Shown in pieces: positions 1 through 9,881 of a DNA stretch of 64,000 nt. The notes under the pieces were generated by a model that was not told where the DNA came from, did not search any database, and saw only the letters and a program-made list of their open reading frames with translations. The DNA is from Adiantum capillus-veneris (taxonomy: Eukaryota; Streptophyta; Polypodiopsida; Polypodiales; Pteridaceae). Location of the stretch: contig CM043944.1 in NCBI GenBank assembly GCA_014529385.2, positions 170,036,740 through 170,100,739 of the forward strand, in the 5' to 3' direction. Both the position numbers and the translations under genes were made by a program. How positions within the stretch are numbered: the first letter of the stretch is position 1; every line of letters begins with the position of its first letter.

Positions 1-325
1 CCAGACCGGTCTCAGCAGGGATCCAAAGGAGGGAAAATAGGGATTCAAAGAGAGACAGTTCCACCAAGAGTCAAGCTTCAATGGAATTATCATCTCCTCT
101 ACCATGCTAATTACTAAGCTAAGGTATGCTATAAGAGTAATTATGTGAGGAGAATACCACTTTTTCGTAACATACATCTTCTTCCTCTCAATCTTTCTTC
201 ATTCCCTGCTAGCTCTCACCATTTTTGAAGGTGTGTGAGGTCTTGGGACTGAGGCTAGGGACACTAGGTATTTTTTTCAAGCATAATTTGGTGCATGAAG
301 CTTCCATCTTCATTGCACCAATGAG
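1..325 (+). mobile_element. Truncated Gypsy LTR fragment (family G1)
   Basis: The sequence matches, on the opposite strand, two separated parts of the 1,651-bp solo LTR at 26,813-28,463. Bases 1-50 match its far end near 28,300-28,350, and bases about 60-325 match about 27,120-27,400. Roughly 900 bp that lies between them in the solo LTR is missing here, so this is an internally deleted LTR cut by the window edge. No coding capacity is expected; an apparent 200-residue frame starting at 225 runs through LTR sequence and has no recognisable domain. Confidence 0.75.
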
Positions 326-1700
326 TTTTGTCAAATTGTGTTTTTTGGCTTGCTATGTCCAATCAGAGCCCATGATAGCATGTTTTTCATTTCTCCACAC
401 TTGCCAAACTCCAATTTTAGCATCCATGCATGCCCCGGACACTTGGCCGGCTTTCCTCCTCTCCCTTTGTGAACTTGCCCTTGGGGGCCTCAACATCCAT
501 TTGCACTCTCCAAGTCTCCATATAAGCAATGCTCTAAGGGGGACGCCAACAGCACTGTTGGTGCTCACCCTCCCTCTCTTAAAAAATGGACGACGCGGGA
601 TGGGCCCCTACTGGGTGCCACATCATCACCCTCATTGCCAACGGCCGTTGACCGGTACAATTTCTCCAATGCTTTCACACTCCTCAAAATCGGACATGCC
701 TGCCCACGGGCGCCAGTCACGCCACCAACATGCCAACACAGCGCCATCGAGACCAACCGCCATAGCCACCGCATGCAAGAGCTCTCTTTCTCTCCCCTTA
801 TGTCCCTATGAAGGCTCACACCCCTAGTCAAATATCCCAAATCCCTCACTTTGCACACCATATGTGGGACCAAGGCAGCACCATGTGGCAGTCCCATGGG
901 GATCCCCCTTCCAATGGCCCTCCAAGCTCCAAAAAGTTCACTACAAAATCTTTAAAAATTCCACATTTTTTCCCCTAACTTCAGAAAATTGCCACTCCCT
1001 GCTTGCAACTCCAATCATTGAGCCGCCAAGACCACTTCAAACCTGGCATATCCAACTTTGATTTTACCTATCCTCCCTGCATTTGGACCCCCGCATGACC
1101 TCAAACAACAAGAGTCAAAATGGGAGAAAATACTAGATCGCCTGCAGTTGCCACGATTGTCGAAATTCAACTGGCCATATCTCATTGTCCAGGCCTCTAA
1201 TTGATAAGCAATCACTTTAGCTAACTTCACATAGTGTACACCACATCCTAAAACCCCGTCGAGCTTCAAAAAACACTAGATTGCACATTTCTCGACTTGG
1301 ACAAAGTGGCACCAACCCAACCCCTCGCAAAACTTCGACTATTAATATCTTGACAATCGGGACTCAGATTTTCGATCTGAAAAGACCAGGATGCTCCATA
1401 AATCAAGCACTACACGCCCATAGCTCCAAACTAGCTCGGACTACATTGCATCACTTGGCCTATCCATATCGGATCTGCAAACACCTTCAACTTTAAAGTG
1501 CCATATCTTTCACATTGTGGCTCTGTTTCAAGGTGCACAAAGGCTGTACCTTGAACCTCCTTCCCCTATCACCTTGTCTAGCCCTATCTGGAGCCCTTTC
1601 CGTCTAGAAACCCTCATAAAGCATACATCTCTGTTGTCACAAGTCTTCCCAGGCTCTTTGTAGCTGCTCTAGCCCTTTTCCATGTACCTGCTAGCCTGAA
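326..1700. other. No gene recognised; LTR-like non-coding sequence
   Basis: About 1.4 kb with only short, domainless frames on both strands. A TATA-like word (ccatataagc) lies near 515. The texture resembles LTR U3 sequence, and it leads into the LTR terminus at 2,094, but I could not match it confidently to another copy in the window. Confidence 0.5.
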
Positions 1701-2094
1701 TACACTTGCTTGCACCACTTTCTACGGTGGACACACTTTGCTTGCACCAACAGCACTGCAATGTGACAATCGACAAGGGAGATAGAAGCAGGAGAAGGAT
1801 AGAGGAGAGCACCGTAAGCTCACACTGTGTATTTCATTATCCAAAAAACTTAATAAAACTTTACAAAGATGAATTTTATACCTTAGCCAAGGTTTCTTAG
1901 GTAAAAAACTAATCATCTGGGAGCTCTAACCAAGGATTAATTGATACAATCTGGAAGCTTATAGCTCCATCTCATAGATTACAAATATTCACTCGTCAAA
2001 CAGGAGTTACAATATTCCCAATTTATCAAAATAAGTGCTTTTACAATGAAGCTCCTGAAAAATGTTACATGGGTTAGCTTGCTGCTGCTAACAG
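1701..2094 (-). mobile_element. LTR terminus of a Tat-like Gypsy, inserted in Copia
   Basis: The segment ends in gctgctgctaaca at 2,094, exactly where minus-strand Copia coding sequence resumes. It shares the phrases cattatccaaaaaactta and accttagccaaggtt with the LTR at 43,822-44,711, and has the same order of landmarks as the LTR at 11,151-12,089. The Copia flank starts gtggc. I found no matching TSD with an LTR start upstream, so the left end is not defined and the LTR may be truncated. Confidence 0.6.
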
Positions 2095-3037
2095 TGGCAA
2101 AGATGCAACCATATCAAATTTTTTGCAAATGCAGCAAACTCGCAAAATTCATATGTCCAAAATGTGCATGCCAAAGTTTTGCATCTGAAATAGCCTTAGA
2201 ATCCACAATTGCATTTGTAAAATTCTATCCACACTTGTCATATAAAGTGAGCCTATACAACCCACGACATAAAATGCTAGATGCAACAATTTCATCACCA
2301 AAATTGAGATCATGTATTGTACATGTGTTATCCACAAATTTGACTACAAGACCAAGTCTAGAAAGTGTAGATAAAAACAAAAGATTCTTCTTGATCCCAG
2401 GTACATATAATGTATCAAGTGTGAAAGAACTATCATTTGCAGTAGTAAGCACAATCTTTCCAACTCCCTTGATCGGATAAGACGCATTGTTGGCACAAGT
2501 GACATAATTCCCATGAGGGACATCCTCAAGAGAGGTAAAGAAGTCATGATGAGAGGTAATGTGCTTTGAAGCACCACTATCAAAGTACCACACTTGAGCA
2601 TCTGTAGCAACTAACAAACATGCATCATGGACAGAAGGATCATAAGTGCACTCTACACTAAAATCCCATTTGTCATCAACATCGGCATCACAGTCTCCTT
2701 TCATAGAAGACTCAACAATAGCTGCATTTGTAGTGAAAACAACATTAGTAGTGGAACTAGCCTCTTTCTTCTTAGCCTCTTTGGCCTTCAACTTAGGACA
2801 CTCGTTGATCAAGTGATCAATAGCTTTACAATAATGGCAGCACATCTTCTTTTTTCCCTTATCACCAAAATTCCCACATGAATTGTTGTCAGCCAAAGCA
2901 TTAGGAACACGTGATTTATCACTCGCAGAAGAACCATAAGAAGTGGCTACATTGCTATTACCAACTTTTCTTTGAGCAACAATAAAGGCATGTTCAATTG
3001 CACACTGTCTAGTCTTGTTTTTTTTGGAAAGTGACAA
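2095..3037 (-). pseudogene. Copia gag zinc knuckle, protease and GAG-pre-integrase remnant
   Basis: This is the C-terminal part of a Copia gag followed by the aspartic protease that would mature the polyprotein. The nucleocapsid zinc knuckle is intact (CHYCKAIDHLINEC, pattern CX2CX4HX4C). The protease active site reads WYFDSGASKHIT. Below 2,225 the frame is lost, but the GAG-pre-integrase motif LWHAHFGHMNFASLL is still readable to 2,095, where the LTR interrupts it. It lies out of frame with gag at 3,149-3,703, so the polyprotein is broken. Identity is firm because the plus-strand copy at 29,600-30,500 has the same order. Confidence 0.85.
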
Positions 3038-3148
3038 AATAGCAATGTGCGTAATGCATCAAGCTTGAAATTTCTGGATTTCCTTGGGTCATAAGTCTCC
3101 AAGTAATAGCAAAAGTCTGGTAAGAATCTGGCAAGGCATCAGAACACT

Positions 3149-3703
3149 CTACACAAGCGAATTGTCTGAAATGACTTCACTTGTAGAAATAAGTTGCTCA
3201 TTGATATCCTTGACACCAGCAAGGAAAATGTCCATGTCATCTTCCCCATGCATAATCTTTGACTCCAACTCTTTACGTAGAAATGCAATTTTTGCCTCAT
3301 TGCAACTTGCATAAAGAGCAGCTAAAATATCCCAAGCCTGTTTTGCAAATTTTGTTGAACAAATATAAAGAGTAATAGTACTCTTCACATACAATGCCAT
3401 CAATGCATGAGCATGCGCATCTTTCACATCCCAACCAGCTTGCTCAGCCTTAGGCAAAACAACTCTAGCAGCAACGACCTTGCCACCAAAACCTGCAACA
3501 TCCTCAACATTGCCTACATTCTCAAAACCAAGATGTATATCAATTCCCTTCACAATGTTCCAAATGTTCTTTGACACAAGTACATGTTGCATCATGTAAG
3601 CCCACATAGGGTAATTGTCCCCATCTAACCTATCCTCAGCAGGAAACATCTTGAACACATTTGTATTTTTGTCAGCCATGGCAAATGTTGCATATGATGT
3701 CAA
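3149..3703 (-). pseudogene. Copia gag, N-terminal capsid region
   Basis: This is the N-terminal Copia gag, which would form the virus-like particle core. The likely start is the internal Met of MADKNTN at 3,677-3,679, because the copies at 28,965 and 43,362 begin at the same point. Typical gag phrases are DRLDGDNYPMWAYMMQHVLV and LRKELESKIMHGEDDMD. The frame ends at 3,149, and the downstream zinc knuckle lies in another frame, so a frameshift separates them. Preceding sequence is the element leader with the duplicated PBS. Confidence 0.87.
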
Positions 3704-3889
3704 AACTACTCAAAAAGAGGAGAAACAGAGCGGGAACAACACATGCTATATAGCACACCCGTAGTAGAATGTACAAGACCTGTTATGCAAAAAACAACAC
3801 TGACAAAAATTTTGCACAAAATGACAAAATAGCCTGCATAGTACTGCATGTAGTGGTAACGGAGGCCGAAATGAGCCCAAATCAAAGAT

Positions 3890-4223
3890 TTCAGCAGCCC
3901 TGGAATATTTTTTGACCTACAAACGCTTGCCAAAGCTCACAAAAATCAGAGAAAGTGAGTACGCATGTGCTGGAGCTACTGTGGCGAGACTAAGCCCAAG
4001 AGGATGCAACCTGCTCTGATACCAATTGTTAGAATTAGGGTTGCAGGAAAACACACACAGCTTGGAGAAGACGAAGGAAGCTCATGGCACACAACACAAA
4101 CGTTGAATATTTGTCGACCTGTGAATGCTCGCCAAAGCTCAAAAAATCAAAGAAATTGAGTACGCGTGTGTTGGAGCTACTGGCGACTAAGCCCAGGAGG
4201 ATGTAACCTGCTCTGATACTAAT
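3890..4223 (-). repeat. Tandem duplication of Copia leader, PBS and LTR end
   Basis: The PBS reads, on the plus strand, ctctgataccaattg at 4,012-4,026 and ctctgatactaattg at 4,211-4,225, complementary to initiator-Met tRNA. Each copy is preceded by the same leader (tgctcgccaaagctca and relatives) and followed by ttagaattagggttgcagg, the LTR terminus. The unit is about 197 bp. In element order this is: full LTR, PBS, leader, about 77 bp of LTR end, PBS, leader, gag. Confidence 0.85.
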
Positions 4224-4452
4224 TGTTGGAATTAGGGTTGCAGGAAAACACACATAGCTTGGAGAAGATGAAGGAAGATCAAGGCACACAATAGAGAGTG
4301 TGTTACTTAGTGTGCTAGGGAAAGATAAGTTATCCCTAGATTGATAAGCGTATATACAATGCAAAGGGGGGAAAACCTCCTAGTGAGGGAAAAAATTCCA
4401 TGACGGTCCTAAGTGTGTTCACACACATCACTACCACATGTATATGGTAACA
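4224..4452 (-). repeat. Copia 5' LTR (229 bp)
   Basis: It runs from tgttggaattaggg to atatggtaaca, and in the other orientation closely matches the 227-bp LTR at 33,267-33,493. Ends are TG and CA. The flank beyond 4,452 starts ctttt. About 150 bp of unassigned AT-rich sequence (4,453-4,600) separates it from the older Gypsy remnant. Confidence 0.85.
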
Positions 4453-4600
4453 CTTTTTTATATTCAATCTTTAAATTTTTTTCCCAATTGCATTTTATGG
4501 TACCCTTTTGCATGTGAAAATGTGAGCAAAAATTCAATTCAATAATCCCTTTTGCTGCACTCACGTGATTGTCACATAATTATTAAATGACCCCACTAAG

Positions 4601-5472
4601 CATTGTCCACAAGCATCACACTGGAGTTCAAAAGGCTTTGAAAGGTCTTGTAATATTAACAGTGGTTGATAGGTAAGCTTTGCCTTAAAATTTTCAAAAG
4701 AATCATTCTCTTTACAATCCATACAAGTTTAACATTCTTTTTAGTCAAATCAAAGAATGCCCCTGGGATGAATGTGAATTTTTTCATGAAGCATCTACAA
4801 TATGCACAACTTCTCAATTCATGTAGATCCGTGGGTATAGGCCATCCTTTCATTACCTCCAACTTTTCAAGGTCCATTCGGGTCCCATCTTGGGAGATAA
4901 TATGACCTAAATATTGAATCTTCTTTAAGACAAACTCAATTTTCTTTTGATTAATATAAAGCTTTTGTCTCTCAAAACTTGCTTATGTTCCTCAATAGAA
5001 TTTGAATATATGATAATGTCATCAAAGAATACTCCTGTGAAGCTTTGATGAGGTCTGAAGAGCCTCTCCAGCATTGAATTAAAGGTAACCGGTGCATTGG
5101 TAAGTCCAAAAGGGAGAAATGAACGTAATGACCCTCCTAGAGTCACTATGATGGAATCTCTTAAAGAGGAAGTCCATTGCAAAGGATCACCACTCTCTTA
5201 CGCTTGGGAAACATGACCTTGCTCCTCACACTTAAAACACTTGTTATCTTTATGATAACACTCAACCTCTTCAAACGAGAGTTTGTTTTTACATTTGTAG
5301 CCTTTTTCCTTTACCTTTTGTTTATTGTTGTTGTTGTTAGCCTTGGGAGAATTTTGTGTTTCATTGTTCTTTCCCTTTTTCTCAACTCATTCCTTTTCTT
5401 TGTTTTAGGTCTTTGTGAGTTGACATACTCTCTCATCTCCTCAAATAGGCCCCAACACAAAATTGTTGCTTT
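4601..5472 (-). pseudogene. Gypsy gag-RT remnant with internal deletion
   Basis: On the minus strand, a gag zinc-knuckle remnant near 5,240-5,200 (KCFKCEEQGHVSQA, last Cys lost) runs almost directly into the second half of a Ty3/Gypsy reverse transcriptase (5,182-4,601). RT motifs are PFGLTNAPVTFNSMLERLF and the catalytic GVFFDDIIIYS, then MDLEKLEVMKGWPIPTDLHE and the RNase H start QPLLILQDLSKPFELQC. Most of gag, protease and the N-terminal RT are deleted. The frame is broken near 4,925. It resembles the plus-strand chromovirus-like RT at 7,924-8,750. On the right it abuts an LTR in the same orientation without a visible PBS. Confidence 0.85.
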
Positions 5473-6248
5473 TGTAATGAAAATGGGCTATGAACTTTGA
5501 GAATAGTGGAATTAAGAGAATTAGAGTGAGCACTTTCATGAGACTACTTAAAGAACATAGAGGGTGAACTTAATTAGCGGTAGCAACATAACCATTATCC
5601 TTAATTAACTTGGCATGAACAATAATTTTTGAAGAGAGAGAGTTAGAGAAATTGACAACAATTGAGGATCGGATCTATGCGGAATCGGTCCCCCCTCCAA
5701 TAGGCTTTTGTATTATAGATTCTCCCATCAAGAGAGACTTGGTACAATACAATCTTTGTGTTCCTTGTGACCTAGGTGCTGCAATGAAGATGGAAATGTT
5801 CATGCATCACAAGCATACATAAACTTTGTAAAATCAATAATCACAAACACCTTCAAAGGTGGAGAGAGCTAGCAGGGAATGAGGGTAGGGAAGAGGAAGA
5901 AGAAGCATTCATAGGAGAAAGAAATAGTTCCTTACTTATCATCATCACTCTTCTTTCTTAGCATAGCATAATATTGTACCAAGTCTCTCTTGATGGGAGA
6001 ACCTATAATACAAAAGCCTATTGGATGGGGGACTGGCTCCACATAAATTCGATCGTCAACTGTTGTCAAGTTATCAAACTCTCTCTCTTGCAAAAGTATT
6101 TCTCATGCCAAGTTAATTAAGTATAATGGTTATGTTGCTACCGCTAGTTAAGTTCACCCTCTATGTTCTCAAAGTAGTCTCACAAAAATGCTCACTCTAA
6201 TTCTCTTAATTTCGCTATTCTCAAAGTTCATATGCGATTTCCATTACA
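5473..6248. repeat. Head-to-head LTR fragments forming a 276-bp fold-back
   Basis: Bases 5,473-5,748 are the inverted complement of 5,973-6,248, with about 224 bp of single-copy LTR sequence between them. The left arm is the 3' end of a minus-oriented G1-family LTR (5,473-about 5,972). The right arm is the 3' end of a plus-oriented LTR of the same family (5,973-6,248) that leads into a PBS. Both share ccatcaagagagac and the gtcccccctccaa block with the solo LTR at 26,813-28,463. Matching is imperfect, indicating age. Confidence 0.85.
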
Positions 6249-6263
6249 TTGGTATCAGAACCA
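6249..6263 (+). other. Primer-binding site, initiator-Met tRNA type
   Basis: ttggtatcagaacca directly follows the LTR end ccattaca at 6,248. It matches the usual plant PBS tggtatcagagcc with one change. It fixes the orientation of the following Gypsy element as plus. Confidence 0.85.
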
Positions 6264-6659
6264 TTGATTTCTCTTTTCTTACTTAAGAAGAGAGGTCCTT
6301 AAGTTGTCCATGAAAGGTTTGACCTGTTCATTGCAATAGGGTAAGTGGGATAGGGATCTATTATCTTGGTTGAGAAGGACTTAGTTCGAGGTACACTGTT
6401 CGAAACTAGAGTCTTAATAATGGAGTCTCTTGAGGCTTACCTTTGGCTTAACCATTATTGAGCTACAAGCAAGCTCAATAGGAGCCATAGTCAACATAGC
6501 AATGTTAGACCCTCTCCACTAGTCGGTGCAATCAATAGTGTCTAAACCACAGGTGTGGCTGCTTGAGAACTAATTTTCAAAGATAAAGAAGAGTAGCAAC
6601 TAAGGTTTTTGAGGGTACCAAAGCACAAAGTAGTTCTATACATAAGTTTAATTAGCATG

Positions 6660-7375
6660 GCTGACAATAACCAAGCATTGATAACTTTTATTTTTCACAT
6701 GAAGGTGCTAATGATGATGGCCCCATGTTTGTTAATTATCTTGTTACTAGGTCGAATCAAGCTATGGGCAACCCTACTTTGCAAGACGAAGTTACCCAAC
6801 AACTTCATGCTTATGGGATTTCCCTTCCTCTCCAAGAGGCAAGAGAGCTTAGGAGGCCTCTTGATGAGACTCCCAAAAGAAGACTCTCTCCCATAAGAGA
6901 GGAGGAATATAAATAACAAGAAAGAAGCAAATCCCTAAGTTCTTCTAAAGATGTGACTCCACGAAGATGGCGATCTAGACGGTCTCCAACTCCTCCCAAG
7001 AGGAAAGGGTCAACCCATATTCCTTCTCCTTGTCACTCCAAAAGGGAGGGGAGTAAACAAAGGAATAAATAGTCAAGAAAGAGGTCACCCTCTTCTCCTT
7101 CTACTTCACCTTCCTCCTCTTCCGACAAAAGCAATAGCTATTCTCCTAGAGAATACAAGAGGAGAGGACATTGCAAATCTTACCCTGCATGGTGAAGGTC
7201 TCAAAAGCTCAAGAAGTTCAAAGAGGGAGGAAAGAGTATCTCTTTTTTTCACCTATGATGGCACCTTTGGTGCCACCAACAAAGTATTGGCCTTCATCCA
7301 GCAATTTGATGTGACCTTTGGAGACGAGGGCTTCACGGAGTCCTCCAAGCTTTTGAGATGGGAGATACTGTAACT
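6660..7375 (+). pseudogene. Gypsy gag with SR-rich linker
   Basis: It starts at MADNNQ (about 6,658), then shifts frame to VTRSNQAMGNPTLQDEVTQQ (6,745-6,805), an Arg/Ser-rich stretch (SRRSPTPPKRKG, SRKRSPSSPSTSPSSSS; 6,960-7,125), and the capsid start DGTFGATNKVLAFIQQFD (about 7,257-7,312). It has at least two stops and one shift. Near 7,375 it jumps straight into the end of the protease, so the rest of capsid, the zinc knuckle and the protease active site are deleted. The order is confirmed by the second copy at 20,063-20,975. Confidence 0.8.
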
Positions 7376-8858
7376 GTCAATTGAGCTTTCAAGGGACAGC
7401 AAGCCTTCATTACTCCCTTGATTGGGAATTTGAGGCTTCATGTCCAAAGCTAAGTCGGTAAAGAAGACTTTTTCATCTCTCCTCTCCAACATGAGGATGT
7501 TATTCTAGGAGCACCATGATTTAACTGCATGGCTGCCAACACGAAGTTCCCTAAAAGGATAATCTACTTCACCTACAGGGAAAAGATCAGGTATATAGAT
7601 GCTAGTGAGCCCGGTCGTACTATACCACTTGTAAATTCACCTGCTTTTGATAAGTCAATGAAAAGCTCAGTTTCTGGGTACATGATTTTTGTCAAAGAGT
7701 CTTTAAATGATGCTAATGTTTTAACAAAGCAAAGTGTTAGGAATCAAGAAGAATTAGACTTGTCTAATTTTCTAAATGGATTCCAAGATTGCTCATTGAT
7801 GATATCCCTTTGGACTTACCTCCAAAACGAGTTGATGATGACCATTATATTGAGCTCCTACAAGGAAGCTCACCGCCTAACAAGCCTCCTTATTGAGTTT
7901 CCCAAGCTAAACAAGAGGAGATCATGAGGCAAGTACAAGAATTGGTAGACAAAGGAATAGTGAGTCCTATCTCCTCTCCCTTTTGTTCTCCAGTCTTTTT
8001 AGTGCAAAAGAAAGATGGTACATACCGCATGTGTGTGGACTATCGAGCGCTAAACCATATCACTATCAAAAATAGATTTTTTGTACCGCATGTAGAAGAT
8101 CTGTTTGATAAGCTACAAGGTTCAACCTACTTCAGTAGGATTGACCTTAAAAGTGGCTATCATCAAATAAGGGTAGTGAATGAAGACATCATAAGGACCA
8201 CGTTTCGTACAACGTTTAGTCTTTATGAATATCTAGTCATGCCTTTTGGCTTGACTACTGGACCAGCCACATTCATTCGTTTGATGGAGAAAATATTTAG
8301 ACCCTACCACAAATTCATTGGAGTGTTCTTTGATGATACCAGCATCTACTCCAAGTCCTTGGAGAAGCACAAGCAACATCTCCAAGTGGAAAAACAAGCT
8401 TTTTATCAATCAAAAGAAGAGTGAATTTTTCCTTCAAGAGATTCAATACTTAGGTCATATTATCTCTCAAGATGGTATCCGTATGGATCCATCAAAGATA
8501 TAGGTAATAAAAGCATAGCCTAATCCAAGGGATCTACATGAGCTAAGAAACTTTATTGGTATGTGTGCATACTATAGATGCTTCATAGCCAAATTCTCTC
8601 AAATAGCGGGACCATTGCATGACTTAACAAAGAAGAACATTGAGTACTCATGGACTGCTAAAAGAGAAAAATGCTTTCGACAAGCTCAAAAAGAATCTTA
8701 CCTCCCAACTAGTCCTTACGCTTCCGGATCTCTACAAGCCATTTGAGGTAATGTGATGCTTGTGGTGATTGCCTTGGATCAATTTTTCTTCAAGAAGGGC
8801 ATGCCATAGCATATGAGAGCAAAGGGCTCAATGCCAATGAACGAGTCTTGGGCATATA
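7376..8858 (+). pseudogene. Gypsy protease tail, reverse transcriptase and RNase H start
   Basis: The protease end (HEDVILGAPWF, about 7,490-7,525) leads to a linker and then RT. RT motifs in order: GIVSPISSPFCSPVFLVQKK, MCVDYRALN, the first catalytic Asp in YFSRIDLKSGYHQI, YLVMPFGLTTGPATF, and the second catalytic pair in IGVFFDDTSIYS. A frameshift near 8,375 moves the frame to EFFLQEIQYLGHIISQDG, followed by MCAYYRCFIAKFSQIAGPLH. The RNase H start FEVMCDACGDCLGSIFLQEG is readable in another frame. The coding text breaks at 8,858, inside YESKGLNANERVLGIY, where a solo LTR has inserted. Confidence 0.88.
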
Positions 8859-9558
8859 TGTTAGCAAATAGGACATAGCTAAATAGATATTTGAGTAGCT
8901 TACTTAATGGAGAGAGATAAATTTTCACAAACGAGAGATTATAGAGTAGAGAGAGAGAGAGAGAGAGCACATACATATACGTGGTTCACCCAATGTGGGC
9001 TACATCCATGGGAAAGCAGTCACTCAATGGCTTTAGTTATTCAAACAGGAAGTAGGTTACAAAGGGATTATACCACTAATAGAGCTCCCTCCTTGCTTCA
9101 CTCTCACCACCTCACAACCACCTTGTTGCATCAACTTCACACACCAAAATATGTGCAGAAATGGCCTCCTTTTATAGGCCAAAAAGGTTGCCCTCTCTCA
9201 TGAGAGGCAGCCGTGTGTAGCCGCCCTTGTGTAGACAAGTCCAAATTGGAATCTCCAATCCGCCCATGTGTGGCCGCCCTTGAGAAGACAAGTCCGCCTT
9301 TGAAATTGGCCACTGGCCACATTGACTTTCAACCACTGGCCACCCGGCCAAATGACTGGCCGTTTTTCAACCACTTTTCGATCGCCGTCTGGCCATAATC
9401 TTTCGGCAAAAAGGAATATCTCAACGAGTGAAATTTTTGGGTTTTTTGTGAGTGAATTTTCTTCACGCACGATGGATTCTCCTCATAAAGGGGGCCTTAC
9501 AAATGTGCATTTTTAATACAAAAAAATACAAGGGGTAAATCAGGCTCCATACTTAACA
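8859..9558 (-). mobile_element. Solo LTR (700 bp) inside Gypsy RNase H
   Basis: It starts tgttagcaaa and ends cttaaca, TG...CA with matching terminal inverted bases. It sits between RNase H residues VLGIY and KELLAVLHALDTWKH of the host element, so its limits are clear from the broken reading frame. A minus-strand TATA box (cctataaaagg, 9,170-9,180) indicates minus orientation. It carries a GA microsatellite near 8,950. Flanks are atata on the left and atctc on the right, an imperfect target duplication at best. Confidence 0.75.
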
Positions 9559-9816
9559 ATCTCCCAAAAAGAGCTTTTAGCTGTTCTACATGCCCTAGAC
9601 ACATGGAAGCACTATCTTTTGGGGGCTCCATTTATTTTTCAAACGGACCACCAAAGTCTCAAGTACTTCATGACACAAACCAAGTTTTCCGACAAACAAA
9701 TGAGGTGGGAAAATTTTCTTTCGCAATTTTATTTCCATATTGCTCACATTGCTGGTAAGCATAACCAAGTGGCGATGCACTTTCACGATGACCAAGAGTT
9801 AATGTGGTGTCTATAA
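9559..9816 (+). pseudogene. Gypsy RNase H, C-terminal part
   Basis: It is readable as KELLAVLHALDTWKHYLLG, FIFQTDHQSLKYFM and FYFHIAHIAGKHNQVA, the standard Gypsy RNase H order, including the TDHQSL motif. It continues the frame broken at 8,858 by the solo LTR. It ends at 9,816, before a short linker to integrase. Confidence 0.85.
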
Positions 9817-9881
9817 CAACTCATAATGATCTATCTTCTATGCTAGATGAGTAAGCTACTGACCCTGACTTTAGAGACATA

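Larger units (their letters stand above)
2095..4452 (-). mobile_element. Truncated Ty1/Copia retrotransposon, 5' part
   Basis: Reading on the minus strand this holds a 5' LTR (4,452-4,224), a primer-binding site and leader that are duplicated, gag (3,703-3,149), a zinc knuckle and protease (3,037-2,225) and the start of the GAG-pre-integrase domain. It stops at 2,095, where an LTR has inserted. Integrase, RT and RNase H are absent. It belongs to the same family as the nearly complete plus-strand copy at 26,717-33,493, sharing LTR, leader and gag. Confidence 0.88.

Noticed and set aside
225-827. 200-residue plus-strand frame
   Set aside because: It overlaps an LTR fragment, has a Pro/His/Ser-rich random composition and shows no domain.
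5177-5500. Hydrophobic 107-residue plus-strand frame that looks like a membrane protein
   Set aside because: It is antisense to a Lys-rich gag region with a zinc knuckle; the Phe/Leu content comes from the complement.
6249-6263. Possible tRNA-related gene
   Set aside because: It is a primer-binding site complementary to a tRNA end, with no cloverleaf around it; the same holds for the other PBSs.
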